DNA from: Desulfobacteraceae bacterium
GTDB lineage: Bacteria; Desulfobacterota; Desulfobacteria; Desulfobacterales; Desulfobacteraceae
NCBI GenBank assembly: GCA_011390435.1
Contig: JAABSK010000103.1
Location: 3,307-8,596 of the forward strand
Length of the DNA: 5,290 nucleotides
Direction: 5' to 3'
Below, piece after piece: positions 1 to 5,290 of the stretch. Within the stretch, counting starts at the first letter, position 1; each line of letters opens with the position of its first letter. The notes beneath the pieces were generated by a model. That model saw nothing but the letters and a program-made list of their open reading frames with translations, was not told the DNA's origin and searched no databases. Position numbers and translations under genes: made by a program.

Positions 1-363
1 TGCCGCCTGGGCGCAGGGATGGATATCAAACCAGCCGATTTCTCGATGGGAATTTTGATACACATCAGCGCCCAGAACATGGGCAATTAATTGAGCGCCA
101 AGACATACGCCCAGAATAATTTTTCCGTGGTCTATCGCTGTCTGTATAAACAGTTTTTCCGGTTTCAGCCATGGATAATCATCTTCATCATGGACTCCCA
201 TGGGCCCGCCCATGATCACCAGCCAGTCAAAATCAGCCAATCGGGGAAAATCTGTTTTTTCATATACCCGGGTGACGCTGATTGTATGCCCCATCGTTGC
301 AAAGGATTCTGCCATACTGCCCAGATTTTCAAACGGTACATGCTGTATATAATGAACTTTCAT
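1..363 (-). CDS. Class I glutamine amidotransferase-like protein (GMP synthase GATase-type), N-terminal half, cut by window edge
   Basis: Reading from an ATG at 363, 121 codons stay open to the edge of the window, so the C-terminal half is missing. The visible part matches the start of a GATase1 fold. There is a hydrophobic strand followed by MGGPMGVHD (residues 51-59), the oxyanion-strand motif of stand-alone GuaA-like amidotransferases. The nucleophile elbow GVCLGAQ follows, with Cys87 as the presumed catalytic cysteine, and then LIAHVLGADVY and the EIGW motif (108-111) usual in this subfamily. The His and Glu that complete the triad would lie beyond position 1. Members are cytosolic and about 230-240 residues long. 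They hydrolyse the amide of glutamine or a related compound, but the acceptor is usually unknown, so no pathway is assigned. The start is supported by AGGA (377-374) and GGA (372-370) just upstream. The gene follows the hypothetical gene by 69 bp and may have its own promoter. Family assignment is firm; specific substrate is unknown. Confidence 0.9.
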   Translation of the reverse strand, partial: MKVHYIQHVPFENLGSMAESFATMGHTISVTRVYEKTDFPRLADFDWLVIMGGPMGVHDEDDYPWLKPEKLFIQTAIDHGKIILGVCLGAQLIAHVLGADVYQNSHREIGWFDIHPCAQAA

Positions 364-401
364 ATGATTTCCATCCTGAATGGTTGACGCAAAAACACGG
401 T

Positions 402-441
402 CTGATTTCATATCTATATACAAAAATCAGGCTCAAGGCAA
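402..441 (-). promoter_or_regulatory. Candidate sigma70-like promoter with flanking inverted repeat, upstream of the amidotransferase gene
   Basis: On the minus strand TTGCCT (441-436) is followed after exactly 17 bases by TATAGA (418-413). Each hexamer matches four of six consensus positions. The -35 element overlaps the end of the preceding coding region. A perfect 7-bp inverted repeat, CTGATTT (402-408) and AAATCAG (424-430), flanks the -10 element and could be an operator. Any transcript would start near 405 and give a leader of about 40 bases for the amidotransferase gene. The hexamers are weak, and read-through from the upstream pair remains possible. Confidence 0.35.
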
Positions 442-912
442 TCGGTGAATTATCCTGTCCGTGTCCATGACAATTTTTTTGTACAGCCCCCGCACATAGG
501 CCTTTTGCACGGGTCTGGGATGAAAGATTTTAAAATCAAAATCTTTCAGACGCATGTAAAAAGTTTCAAACACGCTGACATCGGTTTCCAGGTTGATACA
601 GCAGGACGGGCCGATATGAAATACCTCTGCCGCATGGTGGATCAGCAGATAAAAACAGGTGGCAGACATGTATCTGCTGTCCAGCTCCCGGAAAATCTCA
701 GGATAGAACTTTGAAACATACAGATGATTTGAAAAGATTTCATGGGAAACGATCAATGATCTTGAAATCTGCTGCATGTTTTTGATGTTGAATAAAAAAT
801 ATTCCATGCAGGTCCCGTCCTGAAAACATGACAGGCTGAACCGCGTAAAAAAAAGTGGGATATTTTCATTTAAAAATGCAGATTCATAAGGGAGGGATGT
901 TGATGCCATCAT
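433..912 (-). CDS. Hypothetical protein (159 aa), coupled to the YkgJ-family gene
   Basis: I do not recognise this protein. It is soluble-looking, with no signal peptide or membrane segment. It is rich in aromatic residues and histidines and has five cysteines: Cys29, Cys35, Cys86 and the adjacent pair Cys104-Cys105. A His pair sits at 92-93. The C-terminal 30 residues are basic. The cysteines are not arranged as a known metal-binding motif that I can name. The case for a real gene is its position: the ATG at 912 overlaps the TGA stop of the YkgJ-family gene as ATGA, typical of translational coupling. No long convincing gene lies on the opposite strand. A second in-frame ATG directly follows (909-907). 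The weak AGG at 916-914 is better spaced for that second start, so the protein may begin one residue later. Function unknown; a role alongside the cysteine-cluster protein is inferred from the overlap alone. Confidence 0.7.
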   Translation of the reverse strand: MMASTSLPYESAFLNENIPLFFTRFSLSCFQDGTCMEYFLFNIKNMQQISRSLIVSHEIFSNHLYVSKFYPEIFRELDSRYMSATCFYLLIHHAAEVFHIGPSCCINLETDVSVFETFYMRLKDFDFKIFHPRPVQKAYVRGLYKKIVMDTDRIIHRLP

Positions 913-1604
913 GGCCTGCCAAACTGAATTTTTCCTGCTGCCCAGCAGGCAAAAGGATCCTGTGCAGACAGGCTTGTGCGCATGGAAAAGGGAATGTCAT
1001 GGGTACCGGTTTCAAGATTTCGCCGGGCGCAACAGTCCTCAAACAGATCCCGTGTGGTTTGAAACACATAATTTCTCATGGGAGATGTTACGATCTCAAT
1101 ATGGTGGTTTGTGGAATAAAAGGCGGTTTTACACGTTGCCTGATCAAGAGAATTCCAGGACCGGCAGATAAACGGACGGACCGGATAGATACTGCACTGA
1201 TTTTCAGATAAAAAGACACAGGGTGTCTGGGTTTTGATCTGAAACCGCTGTTTAAGGGTCTTTCCCTGGGTCAGGGTCATTGCTGTATCAATCCGTGTGT
1301 GCAATTGCGCGATTTTCTGACAGGTGAACTGTTTGCGCACAAACCCATGAATCAAAAGGGTTTCAAGGGGGGTAATATTCACCTGGGAGTGACAGCAATA
1401 ACTGCATCCCTCACTGCAGGACACCGCCGGACTCTTGCCCGAAGCCTCAATGCTCAGTACAACCCCCTGAACAAACTCCATCATCTCTTTTAAATAGGCA
1501 AGAATCGTGGCATTAAAGTCACACCCGGCCAGTCTCCCGCGGATCATTTCAGAAAGCAGCAGTGACAGCGGATCTGAGTCGCTGGACAGCCTCGGTATTG
1601 TCAT
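909..1604 (-). CDS. YkgJ-family cysteine-cluster protein (putative zinc/iron-chelating domain)
   Basis: This 231-residue cytosolic protein carries the diagnostic cysteine cluster of the YkgJ / CxxCxxCC family (PF03692). It has C63-x3-C67-x2-C70-C71, then C129 followed by C137, and IYPVRPFICR with C147; C158 may add a ligand. The family is annotated as a putative zinc- or iron-chelating domain. Its biochemical role is mostly unknown, so metal binding here is inferred from the conserved cysteines. Residues 1-60 form a helical N-terminal extension without a clear motif, and residues 165-231 form a tail outside the core. The start at 1604 is well supported by a full AGGAGG (1615-1610) five bases upstream. 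That ribosome-binding site lies in one arm of a strong hairpin, so translation may be controlled. The stop overlaps the start of the 159-residue gene by four bases, implying a two-gene unit. A candidate promoter lies about 105 bases upstream. Confidence 0.9.
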   Translation of the reverse strand: MTIPRLSSDSDPLSLLLSEMIRGRLAGCDFNATILAYLKEMMEFVQGVVLSIEASGKSPAVSCSEGCSYCCHSQVNITPLETLLIHGFVRKQFTCQKIAQLHTRIDTAMTLTQGKTLKQRFQIKTQTPCVFLSENQCSIYPVRPFICRSWNSLDQATCKTAFYSTNHHIEIVTSPMRNYVFQTTRDLFEDCCARRNLETGTHDIPFSMRTSLSAQDPFACWAAGKIQFGRP

Positions 1605-1605
1605 T

Positions 1606-1638
1606 GAATCCTCCTCTGAAGTAAGTCAGAGAGGATTC
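1606..1638 (-). promoter_or_regulatory. Leader hairpin sequestering the Shine-Dalgarno sequence of the YkgJ-family gene
   Basis: On the mRNA strand the 5' arm GAATCCTCTCTGA (1638-1626) pairs with the 3' arm TCAGAGGAGGATTC (1619-1606) across a six-base loop. This gives 13 base pairs interrupted by a single bulged G. The 3' arm contains the complete AGGAGG (1615-1610), and the hairpin ends only one base before the ATG at 1604. As drawn, the ribosome-binding site would be fully paired. There is no following U-run, so it is not an intrinsic terminator. The pairing is seen directly in the sequence; a regulatory role is inference. A double-stranded operator for a DNA-binding protein is the main alternative. 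Confidence 0.6.
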
Positions 1639-1715
1639 TGTAAAAAACCAAAAGGCTTTCTGTGCTTACCAATTCCGTTGCATATGCGGTTGAATTGAAA
1701 TTGCCAGTCTGGTGG

Positions 1716-1744
1716 ATCTTACAGCCTTTGGTACTGAATTTCAA
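1716..1744 (-). promoter_or_regulatory. Candidate sigma70-like promoter for the YkgJ-family / hypothetical pair
   Basis: TTGAAA (1744-1739, five of six consensus positions) is followed after 17 bases by TAAGAT (1721-1716, four of six). Transcription would start near 1709. This places a leader of about 105 bases, ending in the hairpin over the ribosome-binding site, ahead of the YkgJ-family gene. It sits 17 bases after the stop of the Na/Pi gene, and no intrinsic terminator with a stable stem and U-run is visible between them. Read-through from the transporter genes could therefore also contribute. Confidence 0.45.
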
Positions 1745-1760
1745 CCCCTGAGAAATCCAG

Positions 1761-3425
1761 CTATATGGTTTTATCAAACATCTCTGTTTTTTCCTGTGAC
1801 AGGCTCAAATCCTTCAGACTGAAAATGATCATCCGGCAGGCCTGGGTAAACAACCGGTTCACCAGAAACAGCGTGGACAGGTCAATCTGCTGAAAAGAAT
1901 CATCTGGTGCCGCTTTAACGGTTTTATCGATAAACTGATTGTCTGCCAGTTCAATCTGCTGGAAGGCATGAATCAGGGATTCAAACTGGGCTTCCGGGTT
2001 TTCAGTAACCAGATTTTCAATTTCATGATACAAAAAAAGCAGTCGTTTTCTGAACCGCTCATACTGTTTGTTCAGATATTCACTCTCTGAAAACTTGAAC
2101 TCGTCCAGGTTGGTGCGGATGCTTTTAAAATTCTTGGCTGCATTCAAAATATTTCTGGAGGCAACAATGGCCCGTTCCAGCTCCCGTGTGTCACCGATAT
2201 CCAGTTCGTTTTTCTGGATACCTGAATAAAACGCGATAATATCGGTGTGAAGCAGCTTGATATCGGTGTACAACTCTTCGATGGTCAGTTTCTTTTTTCT
2301 ATTTTTTTCAAATGGCAACGGCTCATCAAATACCAGTTTTTCATCGATATGCAATACCCGGAGCGTATACAGCTGACACTCCTGAAGCAGGTGACGGATC
2401 TCATTTTTCAGGGCCACGCCTGCAGCATCCACTTCTTCTGTCGGGGTATTGGCAAGATGAATGCTTAAAATCTCTCTGTGTTCCGGGTAAAATTTTATCA
2501 ATAATGCGGTGAACAAAGAGACAAACGGCAGAAAAATCAGCACACCCGTAACATTGAAAAGCGTGTGCAAAAGGGCCAGGCCCACCGGCCCGTTGGTTGA
2601 GATGTTCACAAACAGCTCAACAATCGCCACCAGTATGGGCAAAGTTGAAAACGCAACAATGCCGGTGACCATGTTAAAGATCAAATGACTTGCTGCCACA
2701 CGTTTTTTCGGCGGGGAGCCGCCGATCGCTCCCAGCAGGACCGTAATCGTGGTGCCGATATTGGCGCCGATCACCATGGCGGCGGCCATCTCAAACCCCA
2801 TCAATCCACTGTTCAATGCGGTCAGAGCAACAGCAATAGTGGCGGCGCTGGCCTGCATCACAGCTGTCATCAGCGTTCCAATCACCAGATACATCCAGGG
2901 GGCCATGTTCTGAAGCTGCTGGGGATCAAAATGCTGGGAAAAAGCCTCCACGCTTGTTTTCATATAATCCAGGCCCAGAAATAAAAACCCGAACCCGATC
3001 AGGAGCCGGTTGACATGATACCACCGGCTGGCAGGCTTTAAAAAAATCAGTCCGACCCCACCGGCACCGATAAACGGCAGGGCAAAGGTCTCGATTTTAA
3101 TCTTGAATCCCAGGGTTGCCACAATCCAGGCTGTCAGGGTTGTACCGATGTTGGAGCCCAGAATGACACCGATGGCGTTTTCCATACTCATGATACCGGC
3201 CCCCACAAAGGCCAGGACCATCAAAGATACAGCAGAACTGCTCTGCAGAAGGGCAGTGACAGCTGCCCCGTTTAAAATTGCCTTGATCCGGGTGTTGGTG
3301 TACTGACGGATGATTTTCCGAAATGTCCGCCCTCCCAGATCTTTGATTGAATTCTCCAGAAGCTGCATGGCAAACAGGAAAATCCCCAGACCTGCCAACA
3401 GTTTCCAATAATCAAACCCGCCCAT
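1761..3425 (-). CDS. Na/Pi cotransporter family protein with C-terminal PhoU-like domain
   Basis: This 554-residue inner-membrane protein has two parts. Residues 1 to about 312 form the Na/Pi-cotransporter unit (PF02690), with two inverted repeats. The first carries QSSSA (61-65) and SNIGTT (91-96); the second carries QASAA (191-195) and ANIGTT (221-226). These paired Q-S/A-S and G-T-T motifs are the substrate and sodium site signatures of the NptA / SLC34-like family. Residues from about 313 to 554 are charged, helical and cytosolic, resembling the PhoU-like tail common in bacterial members. Length is normal for this architecture. The expected role is sodium-driven movement of inorganic phosphate, though direction and substrate are unproven for many bacterial homologues. 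The ATG at 3425 has AAGGAG (3435-3430) four bases upstream, slightly close but acceptable. It follows the Na+/Ca2+ antiporter gene by 87 bp on the same strand, so the two may be co-transcribed. There is no frameshift or missing motif. Confidence 0.93.
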   Translation of the reverse strand: MGGFDYWKLLAGLGIFLFAMQLLENSIKDLGGRTFRKIIRQYTNTRIKAILNGAAVTALLQSSSAVSLMVLAFVGAGIMSMENAIGVILGSNIGTTLTAWIVATLGFKIKIETFALPFIGAGGVGLIFLKPASRWYHVNRLLIGFGFLFLGLDYMKTSVEAFSQHFDPQQLQNMAPWMYLVIGTLMTAVMQASAATIAVALTALNSGLMGFEMAAAMVIGANIGTTITVLLGAIGGSPPKKRVAASHLIFNMVTGIVAFSTLPILVAIVELFVNISTNGPVGLALLHTLFNVTGVLIFLPFVSLFTALLIKFYPEHREILSIHLANTPTEEVDAAGVALKNEIRHLLQECQLYTLRVLHIDEKLVFDEPLPFEKNRKKKLTIEELYTDIKLLHTDIIAFYSGIQKNELDIGDTRELERAIVASRNILNAAKNFKSIRTNLDEFKFSESEYLNKQYERFRKRLLFLYHEIENLVTENPEAQFESLIHAFQQIELADNQFIDKTVKAAPDDSFQQIDLSTLFLVNRLFTQACRMIIFSLKDLSLSQEKTEMFDKTI

Positions 3426-3460
3426 GGTGCTCCTTTTGATTCTTTTTTACCGCATTGCAG

Positions 3461-3488
3461 CCAGGGCCCTCGTCAAGAGCGGCCCTGG
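3461..3488 (-). repeat. GC-rich intergenic hairpin between the two transporter genes
   Basis: A perfect 8-bp inverted repeat, CCAGGGCC (3461-3468) and GGCCCTGG (3481-3488), extends inward by a further CTC/GAG (3469-3471 with 3477-3479). One base (3480) is bulged and the loop is five bases. The stem is stable, but neither strand has a U-run directly after it, so it does not look like a standard intrinsic terminator. It lies in the 87-bp gap between the antiporter stop and the Na/Pi start. It could protect or process a shared mRNA, cause partial attenuation, or bind a protein. Confidence 0.6.
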
Positions 3489-3512
3489 TGCCAGCCTGAT
3501 GTGTGAAAATTT

Positions 3513-4496
3513 TCATGGAGACACGCTCACTACCGTGTGGATCAGCCATGCGGCATATCCCAGATAGACCAGTAAAAGCACGGTCCCTTCGATGCGGTTG
3601 ATGCGTCCCTGCCGTTTTTTGAATCCATACCCAATAATAAAAAGCGAAACCGTCAGCGCCCCCATGACAACCATGTCCCGCGAAAGGGTTTCCGGTGCCA
3701 CGGAAAACGGATGAATCATTCCGGCAATACCGACAACGGCAAGTGTGTTGAACAGATTGGAACCGAGAATGTTTCCCAGAGCGATATCATGCTCCCCTTT
3801 TCGGGCTGCAATAACAGATGAGGCCAGTTCAGGCAAAGAAGTGCCGATTGCCACAATCGTCAAACCGATGATCATATCGCTGACACCGAATATTTGAGCA
3901 ATTTCAACGGCTCCCCACACAAGGATTCGGGAGCTGGCAATCAATATCAACAGCCCGGCCACCAGCCAGAAAACAGCCCGCTTAAGCGGCATTGCTTTTT
4001 CTGCTCTTGTTGCGTTGACCTCTTCTGCCAGGGAGTCGTTCTTTCGTTTCAGGCCCTGATAAATGGTCCATATCATCAGACCACAGAATATCAGCAGCAG
4101 AACAGCTGCATCCACCTTCGTGATGTCAAGATCTGCAATCAGACCCATACTGACAAGGGTTACAAACGCCAGTATGGGCAGTTCCTTGCGCAATACTGTT
4201 GAATAGACCATGATCGGGCTTATCAAGGCTGTCACGCCCAGTATCAGGGCGATATTGGCAATATTTGAGCCGTACGCATTCCCAAGCGCAATTCCCGGAC
4301 TGCCATCAAAAGCTGCCAGCGCAGAGACCACCATTTCCGGTGCAGACGTCCCAAACCCGACAATCACCATACCGATCAACAGCGGGGGCATGCCGAAGTA
4401 TCGTGCGGTAGCGGCAGCACCTTCCACAAAACGGTCCGCGCTCCACACCAGAAGTGCCAGGCCAGTTATTAAAGCCAAAGCAGCCAGTCCCATCAT
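3513..4496 (-). CDS. Calcium/sodium antiporter (CaCA family, YrbG-like)
   Basis: This 327-residue integral membrane protein is of normal length for bacterial cation/Ca2+ exchangers. It shows the two oppositely oriented alpha repeats that define the CaCA family (PF01699 twice). The first has GFGTSAPE (47-54) with GNAYGSN (72-78); the second has AIGTSLPE (216-223) with GNILGSN (241-247). Glu54 and Glu223 match the conserved ion-coordinating acidic residues of the family. A short charged cytosolic loop (about 150-173) links the halves, and there is no large regulatory loop as in animal NCX. The likely role is exchange of Na+ for Ca2+ across the inner membrane; K+ dependence or other cation specificity cannot be read from the sequence. 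The ATG at 4496 is followed directly by a second ATG. An AGGGA (4506-4502) upstream could serve either. The gene lies 98 bp after sbcC and 87 bp before the Na/Pi cotransporter gene, all on one strand. Confidence 0.94.
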   Translation of the reverse strand: MMGLAALALITGLALLVWSADRFVEGAAATARYFGMPPLLIGMVIVGFGTSAPEMVVSALAAFDGSPGIALGNAYGSNIANIALILGVTALISPIMVYSTVLRKELPILAFVTLVSMGLIADLDITKVDAAVLLLIFCGLMIWTIYQGLKRKNDSLAEEVNATRAEKAMPLKRAVFWLVAGLLILIASSRILVWGAVEIAQIFGVSDMIIGLTIVAIGTSLPELASSVIAARKGEHDIALGNILGSNLFNTLAVVGIAGMIHPFSVAPETLSRDMVVMGALTVSLFIIGYGFKKRQGRINRIEGTVLLLVYLGYAAWLIHTVVSVSP

Positions 4497-4535
4497 CGAA
4501 ATCCCTTTTTTCTTAGTTCTGTGTCACTTTTCCTT

Positions 4536-4577
4536 CACTCCTGTATTTTATTGCAGTGAGTGGCGTTGTCTTGTCAA
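4536..4577 (-). promoter_or_regulatory. Possible promoter and inverted repeat upstream of the antiporter gene
   Basis: A consensus -35 hexamer TTGACA (4577-4572) lies just downstream of sbcC. The best -10 candidate is AATAAA (4552-4547), preceded by TG in extended -10 style, but the spacing is 19 bases, longer than optimal. An inverted repeat covers the same region: CACTCCTG (4536-4543) pairs with CAG-T-GAGTG (4554-4562), eight base pairs with one bulge around a ten-base AT-rich loop. This loop contains the -10 candidate, so the repeat could be an operator. No U-run follows the repeat on the minus strand, so it does not terminate sbcC in the usual way. Confidence 0.3.
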
Positions 4578-4594
4578 CAGATAAAATCGTTCGG

Positions 4595-5290
4595 TCATTT
4601 TGTTCTCTCCTCTTTCTTAACCACTTTTATACAGCCCGGGCCGGACAGAGAACTGCGGCCGCCGGAGAGAGGTGTGATGTTTATCTGTGTACGGATCCTT
4701 TCCTTCAATGCCGATACATGGGAGATGATTCCGATCAGCTTGCCGTCCTGCTGAAGCCCGGACAATGTTTCCAGAGCGGTTTCCAGAGATTCTTCATCCA
4801 GGGTGCCAAAGCCTTCATCAAGAAACAGAGAGTCCACGCGGACTTTCCGGCTGGCCATTTTTGAAAGACCCAGCGCCAGCGTCAGACTGACAATAAAGCT
4901 TTCACCGCCCGAAAGGTTCCGGGTCGACCGGATTTCACCGGCCTGATAATGATCAACGACGTTCAGCTCCAGCGGCTGCTGCTCATCACGGATCAGCAGA
5001 TAGCGGTCGGTCATTTTTTCCAGCTGCCGGTTGGCGTGCGCTACCATTAATTCAAAAGTCAGACCCTGAGCAAAATTGCGGTATTTTTTCCCGTCAGCCG
5101 AACCGATGAGGCCATGGAGTTTTTCCCAGCGACGGCACTCTTTTTTCTGGGCTTGGATAGCGGACTGCCTTTCCTTTATCCGCTCTTTGGCTGCCGTGTT
5201 TTCGCTCAGTTGATGCTTGAGACCGGCAATGGTTTCGCGCAGTGTTTTCAGGGTTTCCTCTAACTCTTTGAACTGCGGCTCCAGCTCCCC
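4595..5290 (-). CDS. sbcC: Exonuclease SbcCD, subunit C (SbcC), C-terminal portion, cut by window edge
   Basis: The reading frame is open from the window edge to the TGA at 4597-4595, giving 231 residues of the C-terminal end of a protein normally about 1000 or more residues long. An internal ATG at 5047 is not the real start, because the frame continues without a stop up to 5290. Visible residues 1-50 are a charged heptad-like segment, the end of the long Rad50-type coiled coil. The W..LHGLIGSADGKKYRNFAQGLTFE segment then leads into the C-terminal ATPase lobe. That lobe has the ABC signature LSGGES (126-131), Walker B ending LFLDEGFG with the acidic pair Asp158-Glu159, the D-loop GTLD (162-165) and the switch histidine in GIISH (His191). 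SbcC pairs with the SbcD nuclease to process hairpins and blocked DNA ends in the cytoplasm. The sbcD gene would be expected beyond 5290, upstream of sbcC, but is not visible. Confidence 0.95.
   Translation of the reverse strand, partial: GELEPQFKELEETLKTLRETIAGLKHQLSENTAAKERIKERQSAIQAQKKECRRWEKLHGLIGSADGKKYRNFAQGLTFELMVAHANRQLEKMTDRYLLIRDEQQPLELNVVDHYQAGEIRSTRNLSGGESFIVSLTLALGLSKMASRKVRVDSLFLDEGFGTLDEESLETALETLSGLQQDGKLIGIISHVSALKERIRTQINITPLSGGRSSLSGPGCIKVVKKEERTK

Noticed and set aside
445..714. Plus-strand open frame of 89 codons opposite the hypothetical gene
   Set aside because: It has no recognisable motif and no clear ribosome-binding site. The minus-strand frame is better supported because it overlaps the YkgJ-family gene as ATGA.
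855..1211. Plus-strand open frame of 118 codons opposite the YkgJ-family gene
   Set aside because: The minus strand encodes the clear cysteine-cluster protein here; this frame is its antisense shadow.
1640..1661. Possible intrinsic terminator on the minus strand (AAAGCC, TTTT loop, then GGTTTTTT)
   Set aside because: The stem has only two GC pairs and uses the T-run itself as one arm, so it is too weak to count as a terminator.
1666..1683. Five-codon leader peptide (M-Q-R-N-W) on the minus strand ahead of the hairpin
   Set aside because: It has no ribosome-binding site and no run of regulatory codons, so it is well within chance.
4640..4671. Imperfect direct repeat (10 of 11 bases) near the 3' end of sbcC, encoding two LSG tripeptides
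   Set aside because: It is short, in frame, and lies in the variable C-terminal tail after the ATPase motifs; nothing suggests a mobile or regulatory element.
4595..5047. Stand-alone 150-residue ABC-type ATPase gene starting at 5047
   Set aside because: The frame is open beyond 5047 to the window edge and encodes the typical SbcC sequence before this methionine, so it is an internal ATG of sbcC.

Overview
The window is an ordinary bacterial chromosomal stretch of medium GC content. Every recognisable gene lies on the minus strand, so transcription runs from high to low coordinates. Six genes are supported, two of them cut by the window edges. The mix is an SbcC nuclease subunit, a YrbG-type Na+/Ca2+ antiporter, a Na/Pi cotransporter with a PhoU-like tail, a YkgJ-type cysteine-cluster protein and a GATase1 protein. 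Together with the general look of the proteins it would suit a Gram-negative sulfate-reducer-like bacterium (Desulfobacterota), but that placement is an impression and not something the sequence proves. There are no rRNA or tRNA genes, CRISPR arrays, insertion sequences or phage genes.

In transcription order, the window opens with the C-terminal third or less of sbcC (5290-4595). A 98-bp gap with a promoter-like TTGACA element and a small inverted repeat follows. Next are two sodium-linked membrane transporters: a CaCA-family antiporter (4496-3513) and a Na/Pi cotransporter family protein (3425-1761). They are separated by 87 bp holding a GC-rich hairpin without a U-tract. The two could form one operon concerned with calcium, sodium and phosphate balance.

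A 156-bp gap (1760-1605) carries a good sigma70-like promoter and a long, near-perfect hairpin. The 3' arm of that hairpin contains the whole Shine-Dalgarno sequence of the next gene. This leads into a two-gene unit: a YkgJ-family cysteine-cluster protein (1604-909) and an unrecognised 159-residue protein (912-433). They share an ATGA stop/start overlap and are probably translationally coupled. After 69 bp with another promoter-like element, the N-terminal half of a class I glutamine amidotransferase-like protein (363-1) runs off the window.

I found no clearly new multi-gene system. The most interesting items are the Shine-Dalgarno-sequestering hairpin in the leader of the YkgJ unit and the unknown protein coupled to the YkgJ-family gene.
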